64,000 nucleotides of DNA from Branchiostoma floridae (taxonomy: Eukaryota; Chordata; Leptocardii; Amphioxiformes; Branchiostomatidae). Within the stretch, counting starts at the first letter, position 1; the number at the start of each line of letters is the position of its first letter. The translations under genes were made by a program, and so were the position numbers. The stretch is taken from assembly GCF_000003815.2 (NCBI RefSeq), contig NC_049997.1:14760213-14824212 (forward strand). The letters are read 5' to 3'. Positions 32,943 to 45,554 of the stretch are shown one piece after another. The notes under the pieces are model-generated. The model was given only the letters and a program-made list of their open reading frames with translations, did not search any database and was not told the origin of the DNA.

Positions 32943-34955
32943 GTAGGATTCTGCTTGGAGATTACCTTTATATATCGTTTACAGGCAGCAGTGGAAGGTA
33001 AAGTGCACGCAAACAAGTAGAAAAAATTTCAATAATTCTCAAGGGTGACAGACTCCAAAGGAACATTTTGCAACTGATCTGTAACTTACAACAATGCCAA
33101 TCATAATTTGTACTTGGTATCAAATTGCAGTTAAAGATGTCTTCGTATCAAATTGCAGATGTATATATTATATAGGTGTATCTTTTCTGTCCTGGTCATT
33201 TCAGCTTTTGTGCTGCACAATTTATCTTATGTAACACTTCTACAAGCTCGGGTAGGCGGCAGGAAGATGCTGAACCAAATTTTGGTTTCTAATCAACGTT
33301 TTTTTTTTCAAACTTCAGTCTTTCATGGTGTTTCATTCATGGTTGAGTGTTCCAGATAACAGCGCGAAAAGTGCACTGACCAGCTTTTGAGCGTGATACG
33401 GCAAACTGCTGATGGGGGTTACATTACGGTATGCACTGTAACCTGGAACCAAGACAGGACCATCCCCAGGAGAATCTAAATGTCAGATAGAAAAGCCTGA
33501 AAGGAAGACCGGCCTCAATAACCTTCAAAATTCAAGGTCATCATACATCACTCTTCTCCTAGAGCTGCATCCATCTGGAAGACAGAATTATACATCAAGG
33601 GGGCCGCTTTAATCTTAAATCTTCTGTGACAGTCTTTAGATACAAAATTTGTCAAATGGTTCGAACTAAAAGAGTATGAAAACTACACAGTGTAGTCCAT
33701 GAGTCTCTTCTTTTTTACATATCAATGCCGGGTAACTACCAAATGGTACAGTCCACCTTCCCTTGACATCAAGTATGCCATTCTACTTCCATGCCTAAAA
33801 CCAGTGCACGAAAGATTCTAAATCATTGTGGTCACTACTTGCACAATGGTTAACCCCAAAAGATAGATGTCAACAGTATAAGATAATTTCTGAATGATGA
33901 CGTCACTCTAAACAGTCTGTGTGACCTAATAATGGTGTTGTTGGCTGACATATTTTTTTTACTAATATGTAAAAGTATGAACAGATTCAGACTGATTTCA
34001 TCTGACGTGTGCAACTAGGGTCTAGATGATGAGATTTTTATATTTACCTTAAAGAATAGCAGAAGCAGAAAAGAAAGACATCCCCGACCACGCATTGCAG
34101 CAAAAACTAAGGCAAAGTACTAATAACCTTGAATTACATAAATGAGAGTTCGATGACTAAATTTTCAATTACATTCAGTTCAATTCCCCATTGTGATGAA
34201 TGCATTTCAATTATCAACAGTAAGGTTGTGCCTTAAGACAATTGATGAAAGTTATGAAATTGCTGCAAGATGCTCATATGTCACATATCTCTCTTTTGTA
34301 TCTATATTATAAAGGGGCCTAGAGGAGAAAGTATTATTGCTCTTATTTCATTTCATTGATTTGGTTGTAGCAAAACATACAGCAAAGGCAACCCAACTAG
34401 CCAAAGGGCATTGCAAAGAGCTTGCTCTGGTGACAGGGATAAATGAGATAAAGGTACATAATATTTATATATACGGCAAAGACCTCAATCTAAGCATGTA
34501 ATAGTTGTAAAAAAATGATCGAAAAGGTAATGAGTTAAAACTTTAAATTAAAACCAAACTGAATTTTATGTTGACTTCAGTAGTCTTCAATGAAATCAAT
34601 CATTATAAACTGGCAACAATTCTGAAAAAGGATCAAATACATGCCATGTATCCAGTTGAAAGTTTTATTTTGTTCAGCATTTTAAGAGTTTGATTCTTTC
34701 ACCACACAATCCAAATGTCACCTATCAGGCTTCTATATAAATGTACAAAATTGACTTCAACTTCAGCAATTTCAGTCATACTGTACCCAATAGAAACCTA
34801 AAGTGGCCCCCTCTGCTCAGAAGTATTGCTTACTACACTAATGTAGGCTGCAAGCTTCTACTGATTCTGCCCTTTCCATGGGTGACGGGAGCTAACAGCT
34901 TTCTCTCTCTTTCCATCCATTACACCTGCCATTCAAGCCACATGAGGACCGTACC
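32943..34955. other. AT-rich non-coding DNA
   Basis: No gene, RNA gene or recognised repeat seen. Short frames lack domains. Confidence 0.4.
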
Positions 34956-35155
34956 AAATGGCTCACAAGGGGGCCATAGGGTCTCAAGAGAGCTCTAGTG
35001 TTAACAAGTCAAAGGCATTTAAGCTGGCGATGCCTAGGGTGAGAAACTCTGGAGAGGCATCAGACAAAAGTGGCGGCAATTGCGCAGCGCGTGGCATTGG
35101 GATTGAGTTCACAAATCAGGAAGAAAGAGCACTGAAAAGGATAGGGAGCCGTAGT
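34956..35155. promoter_or_regulatory. GC-richer island, candidate regulatory element
   Basis: About 200 bp of higher GC, non-repetitive. A 66-codon plus-strand frame (34958-35158) covers it but matches no family. It contains CAGACAAAAGTGGCGG (SOX-like ACAAAAG) and GGCAATTGCGCAGCGCG. Function inferred only from composition. Confidence 0.2.
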
Positions 35156-36180
35156 TGAGAAAGATAGCAGTTTGGGAGCTTCATGACACATTATATTAGA
35201 CATTACACATTACAGTCAATGTACCTTCTGATTTTATGGCGAACATTTGCCTATTTTCATTTTAAATTGAATTGTGCACTCAAAGCTTGAGCAACTTTTG
35301 ATTCTGAGTGGTCTAGAATGAAGTTTTTGACATTTTACATCATATTGGGAACCAAAAAGTTTTTTCTGTTCGCCTAAATTTTAATATCTACTTTTCGGCA
35401 CACCAATCTCAAACATGAGTTTTGAGCCCTGAAGACAGTAGTATAGATCTAGCTTAAAACGTGGCTTTCTTTCCCTTCAAGGGAAATAGCTTTTACAACA
35501 TTGCAGATCAGAAAACTAAATGATTCATCAAGTAATTTGGACTGGTTCTTGACTAATGAAACTAATCAAAATTGTTTTACTTTATTTAACGGGTTACTTC
35601 AAGTTGACCAACTTGGTTCATTCAATGCCTAATCAAAGTAAGATGCTATACAGGTTAGCATGCTCTCTTAGCATCGTTTTGGCCTCTGAATTTTACATTT
35701 ATGTGTGGGCATTACTCACTGTTCGACTAATGCATTTTGTGGTTACTGCATAACCCCCCTTATGAATTATAAGTCATGTGTGATTACAGTTGTCTGATTC
35801 TGCATAAATTGGATCTGCCAGAACATAATGGATGCAAAAAGATTTCTCCACCACAATTGTCAGATGAGTGATGGTTTTACACAGCTCATTAGTTATAGTA
35901 TTTATTATGAAAGTCGCTACTGTGTTGTACTTTCAATTGAGAGTGGTCATTTTAAGCCCTAATGCACCAACACAAATTTTTAACTCAAGGGTAAAAGTGA
36001 ATTGGATATGTCTCCAAAAATAGGTCTTATGATGTACAAAATGTATAATCATGTAGACTAAATTCAAAGGCCTGATACAAAAGTCTAAAGATAAATTCGA
36101 TAGAAAGTGGAAAATACTTCATGTTGACAAAAAAGGTGAGGTGAAAAATATGGACTATAAAGCTAGCTGAAGAAAATGAA
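35156..36180. other. AT-rich non-coding DNA
   Basis: No feature recognised. Confidence 0.4.
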
Positions 36181-36380
36181 TCACAATGGAGCAAATAGGA
36201 CCCCAATGGCTGTCAATCAAATGTGGGGAGGGCAGTGACCCTGATTCAAGGTCGTACGACCTTCTGATGAGTAAGAGCAATGGGAGGGCTGAAGTGGTTC
36301 AGGCTGGAACCTGGGGGGGAAATAGAGGGCAACACAAGATAGTAGAAGTCCAGAGATAGTGTGGCAAGGAGGACCAAGGG
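36181..36380. promoter_or_regulatory. Candidate regulatory island with PBX/MEIS-type site
   Basis: Non-repetitive, GC-richer block. The plus strand has CTGTCAATCA at 36210-36219, the exact complement of TGATTGACAG, the composite PBX-MEIS/PREP recognition sequence. A 16-bp perfect palindrome AAGGTCGTACGACCTT lies at 36248-36263. The match is seen directly; activity is inference. Confidence 0.35.
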
Positions 36381-36598
36381 TGAGCTTCGGGTCACAATTT
36401 TATCAGACTGGGCGACACCGAAAACGTTGCCACTAGACAGTCATTAGATAACAATGTGGAAAATGAGAAGTCAATGGTTGCCTCGTACAACAAATCAGTG
36501 AAGGGACAACGGGCCCAGCGGAAATGGCGAAGTCGGAAGACGGGATCATTATAGTTGATATATTGGAATGGACTGCAAATGTCTGATAGACTTCCATG

Positions 36599-36817
36599 TA
36601 AGTCTAGTTCACCTTTATCTGCGGGGTAACCTATATCTGTTCCCTCTGAAAACAAGGTATCTAGGGATATCAACTCGAAGCACAGTAGTTTCAAATTGAA
36701 ATTTTGCCCAAATGCTGTAGCTTAAAACCACCGTCCGTTGACTAAGTCTTGATATCTCAAAAATCTTTAACAATAACGGATAAAGATTACCCTGCGGATA
36801 AAGGTGAACTAGTATTA
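36599..36817. mobile_element. 219-bp inverted-repeat MITE, copy 1
   Basis: The ends TAAGTCTAGTTCACCTTTAT and (reversed) TAATACTAGTTCACCTTTAT continue as CTGCGGGGTAACCTATATC / CCGCAGGGTAATCTTTATC, giving inverted repeats of about 40 bp. The centre has GATATC words on both arms. The same family occurs at 45555-45759. Two overlapping minus-strand frames here are spurious. Confidence 0.8.
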
Positions 36818-38029
36818 CCTGTCTAGCCATACTGTACTTGACTTGAATACATGTACCTTTTGTTCACCATCTATTTAGTATTTATATGACAGTCATGTTC
36901 ACAATGAGGATGTGAAGAAAAGCCTTCAAACACATCTTTCATTAGAAAAACCACAAGGGCCTTGGCCTTTGCTTCAATGAATGGCGAGCCCGTTGGGCTG
37001 TACAATGAACCTGCTTACGTAAGGCATACAGCCCAAAGGGATGATCACTCACTGGGCATGTCTACTGGTATGTACTGGTCATCATTCAACCACGACAAAG
37101 TACAGAGTTTTCCTGTCATCTAGTATGGATTTCAACTTGCAGAATTATTTAGGTGCAATATTTCACATCATCAGATTGTACCTGAATGAATATGAAATAC
37201 TCAATGTTGCACATTTGTAATGAATTTAGGGGCACTTGATATGCAAATGTTCTTTTTATGTTTCAAAGAATTTCCAAACATGTTGTTAATATAGATAAAA
37301 TGTTTTTTGGCCTTTTTCTGATACCATTACTCAATGTTAAACAATTACAATTATTTTGGGGGCATTATTCATAAAATTAGTTTTATTTTCTGAAATCCAT
37401 CCACTGATGATAAATCTACAAACATTTTACAAAAACCATTGACATATTTCTCTAATTTATATGCAAATAAAATCAAATTAATTTTGGAGTAATACATAAG
37501 TCTAAACTTCTTTTTTCCTTTCTCAAATACGTTATGAGAATACAAAAAAATCCATATCACATACAAAATACACGTACATGACATTGTATATACTTAATAT
37601 ACTAAATGTTACGATAGCAATGTGAACTTTTGAAACCATGTTATATATTGATATTGAGCTTATTCAATCCAATATTACCTACATATACATGTTGGAAGTG
37701 GAAAATCTAGGTCAGGTCTCATCGATATTTGTGTTCACTAAATCATACACATTGTACATGTAGTAGCTAGATACACATAATAGATACATATTAGTTGAAG
37801 TGTTTTCTCAGGTTGGTAGAATTGACAGATAGAGACAACGTGGCTCCAATGGCTTTCACATTAAGAAATCAAGAAAGGGCATAAACACTTTATTTTTGAA
37901 AGATGGATGCCACAGTAGTGACTCGTATTCCAATAATAAAGGAACAATACATAGAAGTCATTGCTTAATCAATATCATTTCCTCAAGGACAAATTATGGT
38001 TAAACGTTAACCATTACATCATTGGCGAG
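36818..38029. other. AT-rich non-coding DNA
   Basis: No gene or repeat recognised. TACATGTA-type microsatellite words near 37690-37790. Confidence 0.4.
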
Positions 38030-38540
38030 ACTAGCGGAGGACGGAGGGACGCCGTTGGACGTCGCGTACCGTAGTCGCCTCCTTGTTATGCCATCAGTGA
38101 AATCGGAATTTCACTCTTTTCCCGCGAATCAATAACAATCATATCAGGGGCTGCTAATAATCCTGAAATATTCATGAAAACTAACGGCATTGCGGCAGTC
38201 GTATCGCACCATATTTCAGTCTGGGTTATTCCCCAGGCCGTATCAGTTTCCTACTACATACACATTAACGCCGCGAGCTCGTCATTCGTCACACTCCTAC
38301 AAAATTCATGCAAATTTGATACTTCGTCTGACCCCAACATCTGCGATTGTAATTGCCAGTTTTTTCAGGGATGTTTGGGATGACAACGAGAATAAATATT
38401 TGGGCCGTGCGAGAGGGTTTGCTGGATTCCGAGCGAGACAGAAAAGAACTTTGCCGACGGCGAGAGGGATTGTCGAAGGAAGCCATTATCAGACCTTACC
38501 ATACAACAGGCACCCGGCAGGTGTAATCTCTTGATGGAAG
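38030..38540. promoter_or_regulatory. CpG-richer non-repetitive island, candidate regulatory element
   Basis: A 0.5-kb block with many CpGs in an AT-rich region. It includes an octamer-like ATTCATGCAAATTTG at about 38307, TGAAATATTCATGA at 38163 and AATCAATAACAATCA (SOX-like) at 38127. Two long-ish plus frames overlap (38174-38383 and 38190-38534) and a minus frame is also open, which argues for low stop density from GC content and against a gene. Confidence 0.3.
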
Positions 38541-39409
38541 TGCTATGAAGTATGATAACGTCAAAGTATGTTGCAACGACAAAATGCTGTGCATCACCTT
38601 GACTTGAAACACTATTATCTGACTCTCTAAGCTACTTTTATCACCAAATCAAAGAAATCTTTCAACTTAATACTGCCAATTTCAACCCCCCTCCCCCCAT
38701 TCCATATAATCTGGTCTGTTGCTAATGTGAATATTGAAAACTGATAGAATCACGTTCCCACGCAATATTTTACGGGGAAGACGGCTATTGAAGTTGCTTC
38801 CTGACGTGTTGTTTTATTAGAATCTTTACGGCAGCTCTTTGGCTTATCTGTTCATTACATTGCAAATAGAGTGAGGCCTCCCGGAGGCAATGAAAATTAG
38901 GGAGTTGACACATAAGGTCACCTTTCCTTCAATACAATCACCTGAACACAGAACGAACACAATAACACGGCTACACTCCGAGGGCGAATATGGAAAACGC
39001 TCCACGGAACATCTGATGAGGACTTGTCAACCATTTTATTATTCCAGCGCTGCTTGTGATGTTTTACTCCCTGTACTCAAGTCCGTATCTCCTTTTCTTA
39101 CCATTCTCTTTATTGGCTTCCTTGTGAATGATTGCTACTGCTTGCTTGTTAAACCTTAATGCTGAAATCACCTATGATGACCTCACAGTAGGACTGAACT
39201 GCGTAATATTCCAACAATCATCGATGGACCGTGCCACTGAGTCCCTTACAGAGGTAATTAACATCGCAACATCACTGGACTGTACCTTTGGGAATATACC
39301 GGCGTAATTTAATTCCAGTGACTCTAATAACGCCATCTGTAGTAATACATAACTTACTAAAAAGGTCGGGAGATCCAATTAAATCTGTCGTCCCCCGTTC
39401 TGTAGTAGG
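38541..39409. other. Non-coding DNA adjoining CpG-rich blocks
   Basis: No gene recognised. Balanced composition from 38750 to 39400, with no match to repeats elsewhere in the window. It may belong with the neighbouring candidate regulatory or terminal-exon sequence. Confidence 0.3.
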
Positions 39410-39564
39410 TTAGCCCGGTGTCAGGCTGACGGGGGTGATGGATAGGGAGGGTGCAGCTCGGCCCTCCTGATTACGGTACGCGGTGCCGCCGCGCCGGAAC
39501 ATGTCGGACAGGTGTGTGGACACGATCTTGTCTCGTTCGGCCACACCAGCGACACGGTATATTT
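39410..39564 (-). other. Possible terminal coding exon of an unidentified gene (or CpG-rich element)
   Basis: A minus-strand frame of 51 codons plus TAA reads EIYRVAGVAERDKIVSTHLS, DMFRRGGTAYRNQEGRAAPS, LSITPVSLTPG, with about 70% G/C at third positions, similar to the SND1 exons. Upstream is TCTAAAC (branch-point-like), a pyrimidine-richer run and TTCAAAG as a possible acceptor. Against it: the acceptor has A at -3, the other two minus frames are also largely open because the block is GC-rich, no partner exon was found, and I recognise no protein family. Confidence 0.22.
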
Positions 39565-39594
39565 CTTTGAACGAATGGCAGAAGGTTTAGAGGG

Positions 39595-42500
39595 TGTGTT
39601 GAAGAATTGTCCAATACGAAGGTGAGAGATGATTCGCATTTCTAGGAGAAATTGAGCGTGGGTATAGCCATGGGCTAGACCAGTGGGGAGGGGCTGTTCA
39701 GTATTTCCTATACATGTACTTACTATAAGATGTTTTACAGAATGTAACAACCAAGTACTAGGCAAGTCCTACTTCATGTACCATCATGTAGTTCCTAATC
39801 ATCTTATACATGCTGTGTTCTACTGTATGGTTTGTGCAGTACATAAGATCTAAGAACGAAAACAAGGACTCCTGTTATAGGCAAATATGTGTCGTATCCA
39901 ATCAATAATGTCCTTTCCTCCAACTTGGACTGTCCCCTCTCTGATTCTATAGAAAGAATTAGCAAAGGCTCAAATTATTCTGTGTCTTTGCAACGACATA
40001 TTTTTGAGATTGTACACATTATGAAATTTCATTCTACCAAATTCTATGTGGATAAAACATAAAGCATCATGTGCATGATGAGTTAGTAACCCCCACCATA
40101 TGCCTTATGCCCTATTTTGTAACTGCCCAGCTATACTTTTAAATGTCAACTTGAAGGTACCTCTTAACGATGTAGATTGGTTGAAATACAGCTGCAGTGG
40201 TTGTCTGCTAAATACCCATGATTTAAACACCTTTATCAAAGACAATGCTTGTAAAGGTCTCTAGAGGATGTTTTCCATAAGTATTAGGTTTGCTGGGCCT
40301 AACAGGCTCATAATTCACACTATCAACCAATAATTTGCTTAAATGTGTATGTCATAACACTTACCCTCAGCTGCAATATTCAAAACCTAATATGATGTAT
40401 AATAATTTTACATCACAGAATGGATGAATAATGCTGGAGAAGTAATGATTTCTATCAATTTTAATGCCATGATGTTTGTTATTACCTAATGCTAATGTAT
40501 CATGAATATGACATGCAGTAATCTAATATCACTGAGTAATATCTTTAATTATGCAAATTGAACCTGAAAAGTTGACAGCAGACTATTTGCTAGCTTAGGC
40601 TGTGGTTCACCTTTGTCCAACATTTGATAATACAGCAAAAGGTTACGTGAATATGCATGTTTTATATCTGTTCACATTATCCTAATAATAATGGACAAAT
40701 TCAGTCCAAGTATTATGACATTTTTGAGCGTCAACCTTTTGTTGGAAGCCTATATCTAGTGGGTTTGAAGAATTATGAACCTTCTTCCTTATTGGCAAAG
40801 ACTGGCACAATTTAATGAGCTCTATATACAAGTTCTACCTGCAAATATTGCGTTCCTTTGAATTTTAGTGGCTCCTAAAATGCTGCCTGTAAAATAGTTG
40901 AATGTGCGACAAACAGTTTATGATTCTGGGACAATCTGGAATATATCTGGCTTACACTCTCTCAAACAGTTTATGGAGAGTCGCCCACATTCATATTGCT
41001 ACTTCACAACTTTACAAGCGCGATGGGTAGTCCTCTTTGGGAGATAGTCCATCTAAAAGTACGATAAGAGTAAAATATACAATAACATGCCTCCCACATA
41101 CGTGTACGTGAATGATTTAATTCTTCCCATGCAGCTGTTGAAAGTCACTATTTAGATGTACCATATTTTCTTGAATATAGTAGTACACATACATTTTAAT
41201 TTTTTCAAAATGGGGCTACAAGTTGTTGCCAAAGTTGGGGTAAGTACTTTGGTTGAGGTTGTTGCACGCAAAAAGTAAAAGAGCCTAAAATAGATCTAGA
41301 ACAAGGTGAAGCTGCACTTCTAGAAAGGATGCAAAACTCACACGTTGACTTGTCTTGGTGTTGTCTTACAAAAGGAAATGTCTAAGCATGATTTACATAG
41401 AGTGCCATTTGATGTTCAACTGTTTTTCCAGTTAAATGTACTAGCTGATTTGTTGATTCTCTGTGGTTCTTATAAGTTGCAGCAAGCAATCAACAAGTCT
41501 GTAGAGAAAATGACAGTAGGTATTTATGCAAAATAAGCTGAGAAGCATCATAAATTTTTATTTATCCAGTTCAAGGTCTATTCAAAATTTGCATAGGAGA
41601 AGTGTGTGTACACTTAGTTTGAGTTTTTCCATTTTTCATTTCAGTCCCACAGATTTGTCTGAGACTTGCTCCAAATCAGGGGTGCGTATTTTAATTGGGG
41701 TGTGTACTTTATTAGAGAAAATACGGTAGTGGCCTCTAAGAACAAAATATCCTAGGAAGATTATCATACCTATTATCACATGCCAGCCTGAGCCCCATCA
41801 GATCATAACTTTAAACCTAAGATAGGGCCCAGCTGTTATGAATATTCCTTGGGAGAATACACAGACAATACACTATAAATCAAAATCATACAATAAACCA
41901 TTACTCTGCAGATATGGGATTTTATTGCCTAGCTTAAGTGTCAAAACAACTGTAACTAATGGCACATACTTCAGCTTCCTTGGAAATGACTTTTGGAACA
42001 TAAAGAAAAATGTCTTCTTGCCTCTGGGAAATAAGAACCAAGGCTGGCCTGCTGAAAGGCAGTTTATCTTCATGATACCATCTTAGTTTTAACTGCTTTG
42101 AACAACGTATGTCAAGCCAAGCTCCACATTTAATGGTGTGTGGCAGAAATGCAGGATGCAAATATCACTCTGGAGTGTCATAGACTTTATACTTTATGGT
42201 CTCTGTGTCATATTGTAAAGAATATGTTGTTGAGCCTGCTTACTCCTTTTGCCTTGAGTTTATTTTTTTAAATATGTTATCATTCAAGAATGTCATACAC
42301 AGCTTATACATATGTGGCTATAACTTGGAAGGAAAAATGCAATTATGTTAATGTCTAAAACCACATTGACTATTTAAAAGATCCATAAAAAAATCTACTT
42401 TTACCTGTTTTATGGCCTTAGAAATGCAAGTCTGGACTTGTGAGAAAATGTTCATCCTGTATATGGAGGTATTGTTTGTAGTGGGTCTGTTTGACTGACA

Positions 42501-43235
42501 TTTTAGTCTGTTTGGCAGTTATTTCTACAGGCATGTCTCACCACAGTGACAGGAAGTTGGCTTAAGGTCAGAGTTGCAGGAGTAACAGCAAGTACATGTA
42601 GGTGGAAGAATGAGTGATTATCAACATTGACTGACAGCTGAAAGACAGTCCAGGTCATGGGGTCAATGGAAGATGCTACAACTCCCAGGGGGGAATTTCT
42701 ATTGGTTTGTCAGTTTGTCTGGATTCTGGGTAGATTTAACTGCAAACTTAAAAGTTAAAAACATCCGACCGTGCCCTTAAATAGCCTGTGTCCCATGGGA
42801 GTCCAAGTTGCATTTCAATAAGACTCTTATACTTAAAAATACAAAAATCAAGTCAATTTTCAAAATCTCCTTATTATATAGTAAATACATTCTGCACTTG
42901 ATTTTCACATGATTCTGATCCACTTCATTGTGAATTCTTACTTATAATTCAGGTTGCAACACCACCTCCATTGCTCCATTGACCATTTCAGTCTTATTCA
43001 CTGCTCTGGGCCTGGTATACTTTTGTTGCACCCAGACTGAATTATGAGAGCATACAATTAAGGGTCCGAGGTGCCAGGGTCTGGCATTGTTGTCATTCAG
43101 CGTAAAGTCACTTAACTTCAATACATATCAAATGCCCACTGAGACTGAAGGTTTTGATCTGCTCATGTTTGATTCACGTTGCAGGGCTCACTTTCGCTTC
43201 TCGTGAAGTGTGGTGGAGTTGTTAATGTGCGGAAA
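39595..43235. other. AT-rich non-coding DNA, 3.6 kb
   Basis: No gene, RNA gene or repeat family recognised on either strand. Short frames (41345-41729, 41838-42161) lack domains. Confidence 0.45.
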
Positions 43236-43239
43236 GAGT

Positions 43240-43400
43240 AGCGGAACTCTACTAATGGCATGGCTTGCGACACACCTTTCCTTGGCTTGAGTCATTGCCA
43301 AGATTCTAAACACAAGCCATGGATCGTCATTTGCATAGATGTCAACACATCATGCATAAATTAGGCAAATGAGTTCACAATCTGCAAAACAGCTTGTAAG
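43240..43400. promoter_or_regulatory. Candidate regulatory element with POU-type sites
   Basis: Contains an exact octamer complement ATTTGCAT at 43329-43336, then CATGCATAAATTAGG (43350-43364) and GGCAAATGAG within 40 bp. This gives three POU/homeodomain-like words in close array, in a block that is not repeated in the window. Direct observation of words; regulatory activity is inference. Confidence 0.3.
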
Positions 43401-44755
43401 AACTCCCACCATTCAGCACTTTACAGCATGCCCCCTGCATTGAAAGCAGCAAAAGTTTTCTCATTAGTTTCCTAAGATACAACTGCCAGTCATACTTAAA
43501 ACTTACTTGAGGGCCTTGAGCAGACCTTCACCTTAATGGGCTTCCTTGATTGTAACAAATTACTGTCGTTAAAGACTTACATATACATGTACCAGGTCTC
43601 TGCCCTATATATAGAGGCTTTAAGACTCAAAAGTAAAGACTTAAAAGGATACCGCCAGACGTAGCTACGTGTAACGTCACACACACACGCAGTGGTAGCA
43701 TGATGTCTCATTATACAATAAAGAGGAGGGGGGGGCAACACCTTGAAGATTAGCATCAAGTCCAATGCCTTTCATAAGTCTACATGTACTTTGTGACCTT
43801 TTTCATCTCTACTAATGACACAGACTACATGTATGCAGTGCATGCTTTCTACCTGCAGATGAAAGGAGAAAGATCAGCTTTACATAAACCAGCTTCTGAT
43901 GTCAGAGAGAGAGGGTATGACCCTGAACTTATAAGCTTCCTTTGGAAATGTAATCCTCTACGATGAAAAATCACGAATCTTTAGACAAGATCCTTGATGT
44001 GGTTCCTTCTATCGCTACAACTTGAAGAATCAAGACTCTGTAGATATTGATTTTTAAAATTCAAAGAAGGAATTGGAAATCATTGTTGACTGGTTGAGAT
44101 TTCATAACATAGTGCATGTCAGGAATTACGCGGAAGATATGAGACAAGCTACCAATTATAACAGTCCTACAGTTAGTCTAAAGGGTTGGTAGCATCTAAT
44201 TACAGTGCAAGATGCATGCACCACCCCTCCCTGCCATGAATAAGACATGTAAAGGAAAGCTAATAGACTTTTTCCAAGAAAAAGACATCTTCAGAAGGAC
44301 AGAACCATGAACTTGTGCAGGCACGCATATCAATGGGACAGTTTGCGGAAAAAAGCTAGGGGGGGGGGGGCAGGAAGGTAAACATTACTACAGGCAGTAC
44401 AGCCTGCCTTCAAAAGTGTCCACCAATCACAGACAGTTGTCAAAAGTGACAAGGATGATTGGCATCAAAATGTGGATGTTTAAGTGGGGATCGCATTGAC
44501 TTACTATAGTTATAGTCTTCAATTCTGATATTCATTTGCTTTGAAATAGTGGTTGATGAAATTTTTTCTGTATGATTTTCAAACTCTCCTTTCAAACTTT
44601 TAATTCATTGTAACAGTTGTACTTTTCTGGTGTAACAGTTCCAATAACAACCATGCCATACAGCTAACAAGACAGTAGCTGCTTTGGCAAAGTGTACTTG
44701 GCAGGTTTCACGGGGAAAAAAAGTTAATAGTCATTTCTGCCGTCCAAAGAAATCA
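43401..44755. other. Non-coding DNA, no gene
   Basis: No gene recognised. It contains G-runs near 43726 (AGGAGGGGGGGGC) and 44361. Confidence 0.4.
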
Positions 44756-44759
44756 TCTT

Positions 44760-44905
44760 TGCTAGACTTGTAATTGTGCTTCTGTAGGTTTTGCTTTGAA
44801 CGCCACTTAATATTCATACTTCTGGCTTGTTACGTTTTCCCCAGGCCTATTAACTTCCATCTTGCTTAATTAGTGACTGCGTGTAATTAGGAAAGCATAC
44901 TGACA
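44760..44905. promoter_or_regulatory. Candidate regulatory element with homeodomain-core words
   Basis: A short non-repetitive block with CTTAATATTCATAC, GCTTAATTAGTGAC and TGTAATTAGGAAAG. Two TAATTA-type cores lie 20 bp apart. Weak evidence only. Confidence 0.2.
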
Positions 44906-45140
44906 GCAGACATCTATGTCACTTTGCAGCATAGTTTCCTCTATTGATTTTACATGGTAGCACTCTGTACGTGTACTTGACAAGGAAGTTGCTAGGTGGC
45001 CTAAGATTCATGCAATTTGTTTTAGGCTGAAACCAACAGGTACATTTTATACATTGTACCTTAGACAAGAAAAACATTGATTGAAACACAATATACAACA
45101 TCTCTATAGATCTATAATATAAGTCTTTAAATCCGTTTTC

Positions 45141-45456
45141 TGTGTTTCCCTGTCCCTAGTGCTGACTGTGTTTCCCTGTCCCTAGTGCTGACTGTGTTTC
45201 CCTGTCCCTAGTGCTGACTGTGATTCCTTGTCCCTNNNNNNNNNNNNNNNNNNNNNNNNNNNNNNNNNNNNNNNNNNNNNNNNNNNNNNNNNNNNNNNNN
45301 NNNNNNNNNNNNNNNNNNNNNNNNNNNNNNNNNNNGCATTTCCCTGTCCCTAGTGCTGACTGTGTTTCCCTGTCCCTAGTGCTGACTGTGTTTCCCTGTC
45401 CATGGTGCTGAGTGTGTATCCCTGTTCCTCGTGCCGACTGTGTTTCCCTGTCTTGA
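45141..45456 (+). repeat. 26-bp minisatellite, interrupted by the assembly gap
   Basis: Head-to-tail copies of a 26-bp unit made of TGTGTTTCCCTGTCCCTAG followed by TGCTGAC. They are near-identical on both sides of the N run, with more divergent copies at the right end. The array was evidently not resolved in assembly, so its true length is unknown. A frame spanning it (45211-45411) is an artefact. Confidence 0.95.
45236..45335. other. Assembly gap, exactly 100 N
   Basis: One hundred consecutive N inside the 26-bp minisatellite. A round 100 suggests a placeholder of unknown true size. Confidence 1.
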
Positions 45457-45554
45457 CTAGTCCGGAAAAATTCGGTAGACCAGATGTTGGCCCTTCTTCA
45501 ATTAAACAACGTTATCTGCGTCTGTTAAGTTAGACCAAGTTTGATGTTAACAGT

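Noticed and set aside
45211-45411. Frame running through the N gap
   Set aside because: Artefact of translating N and the minisatellite.
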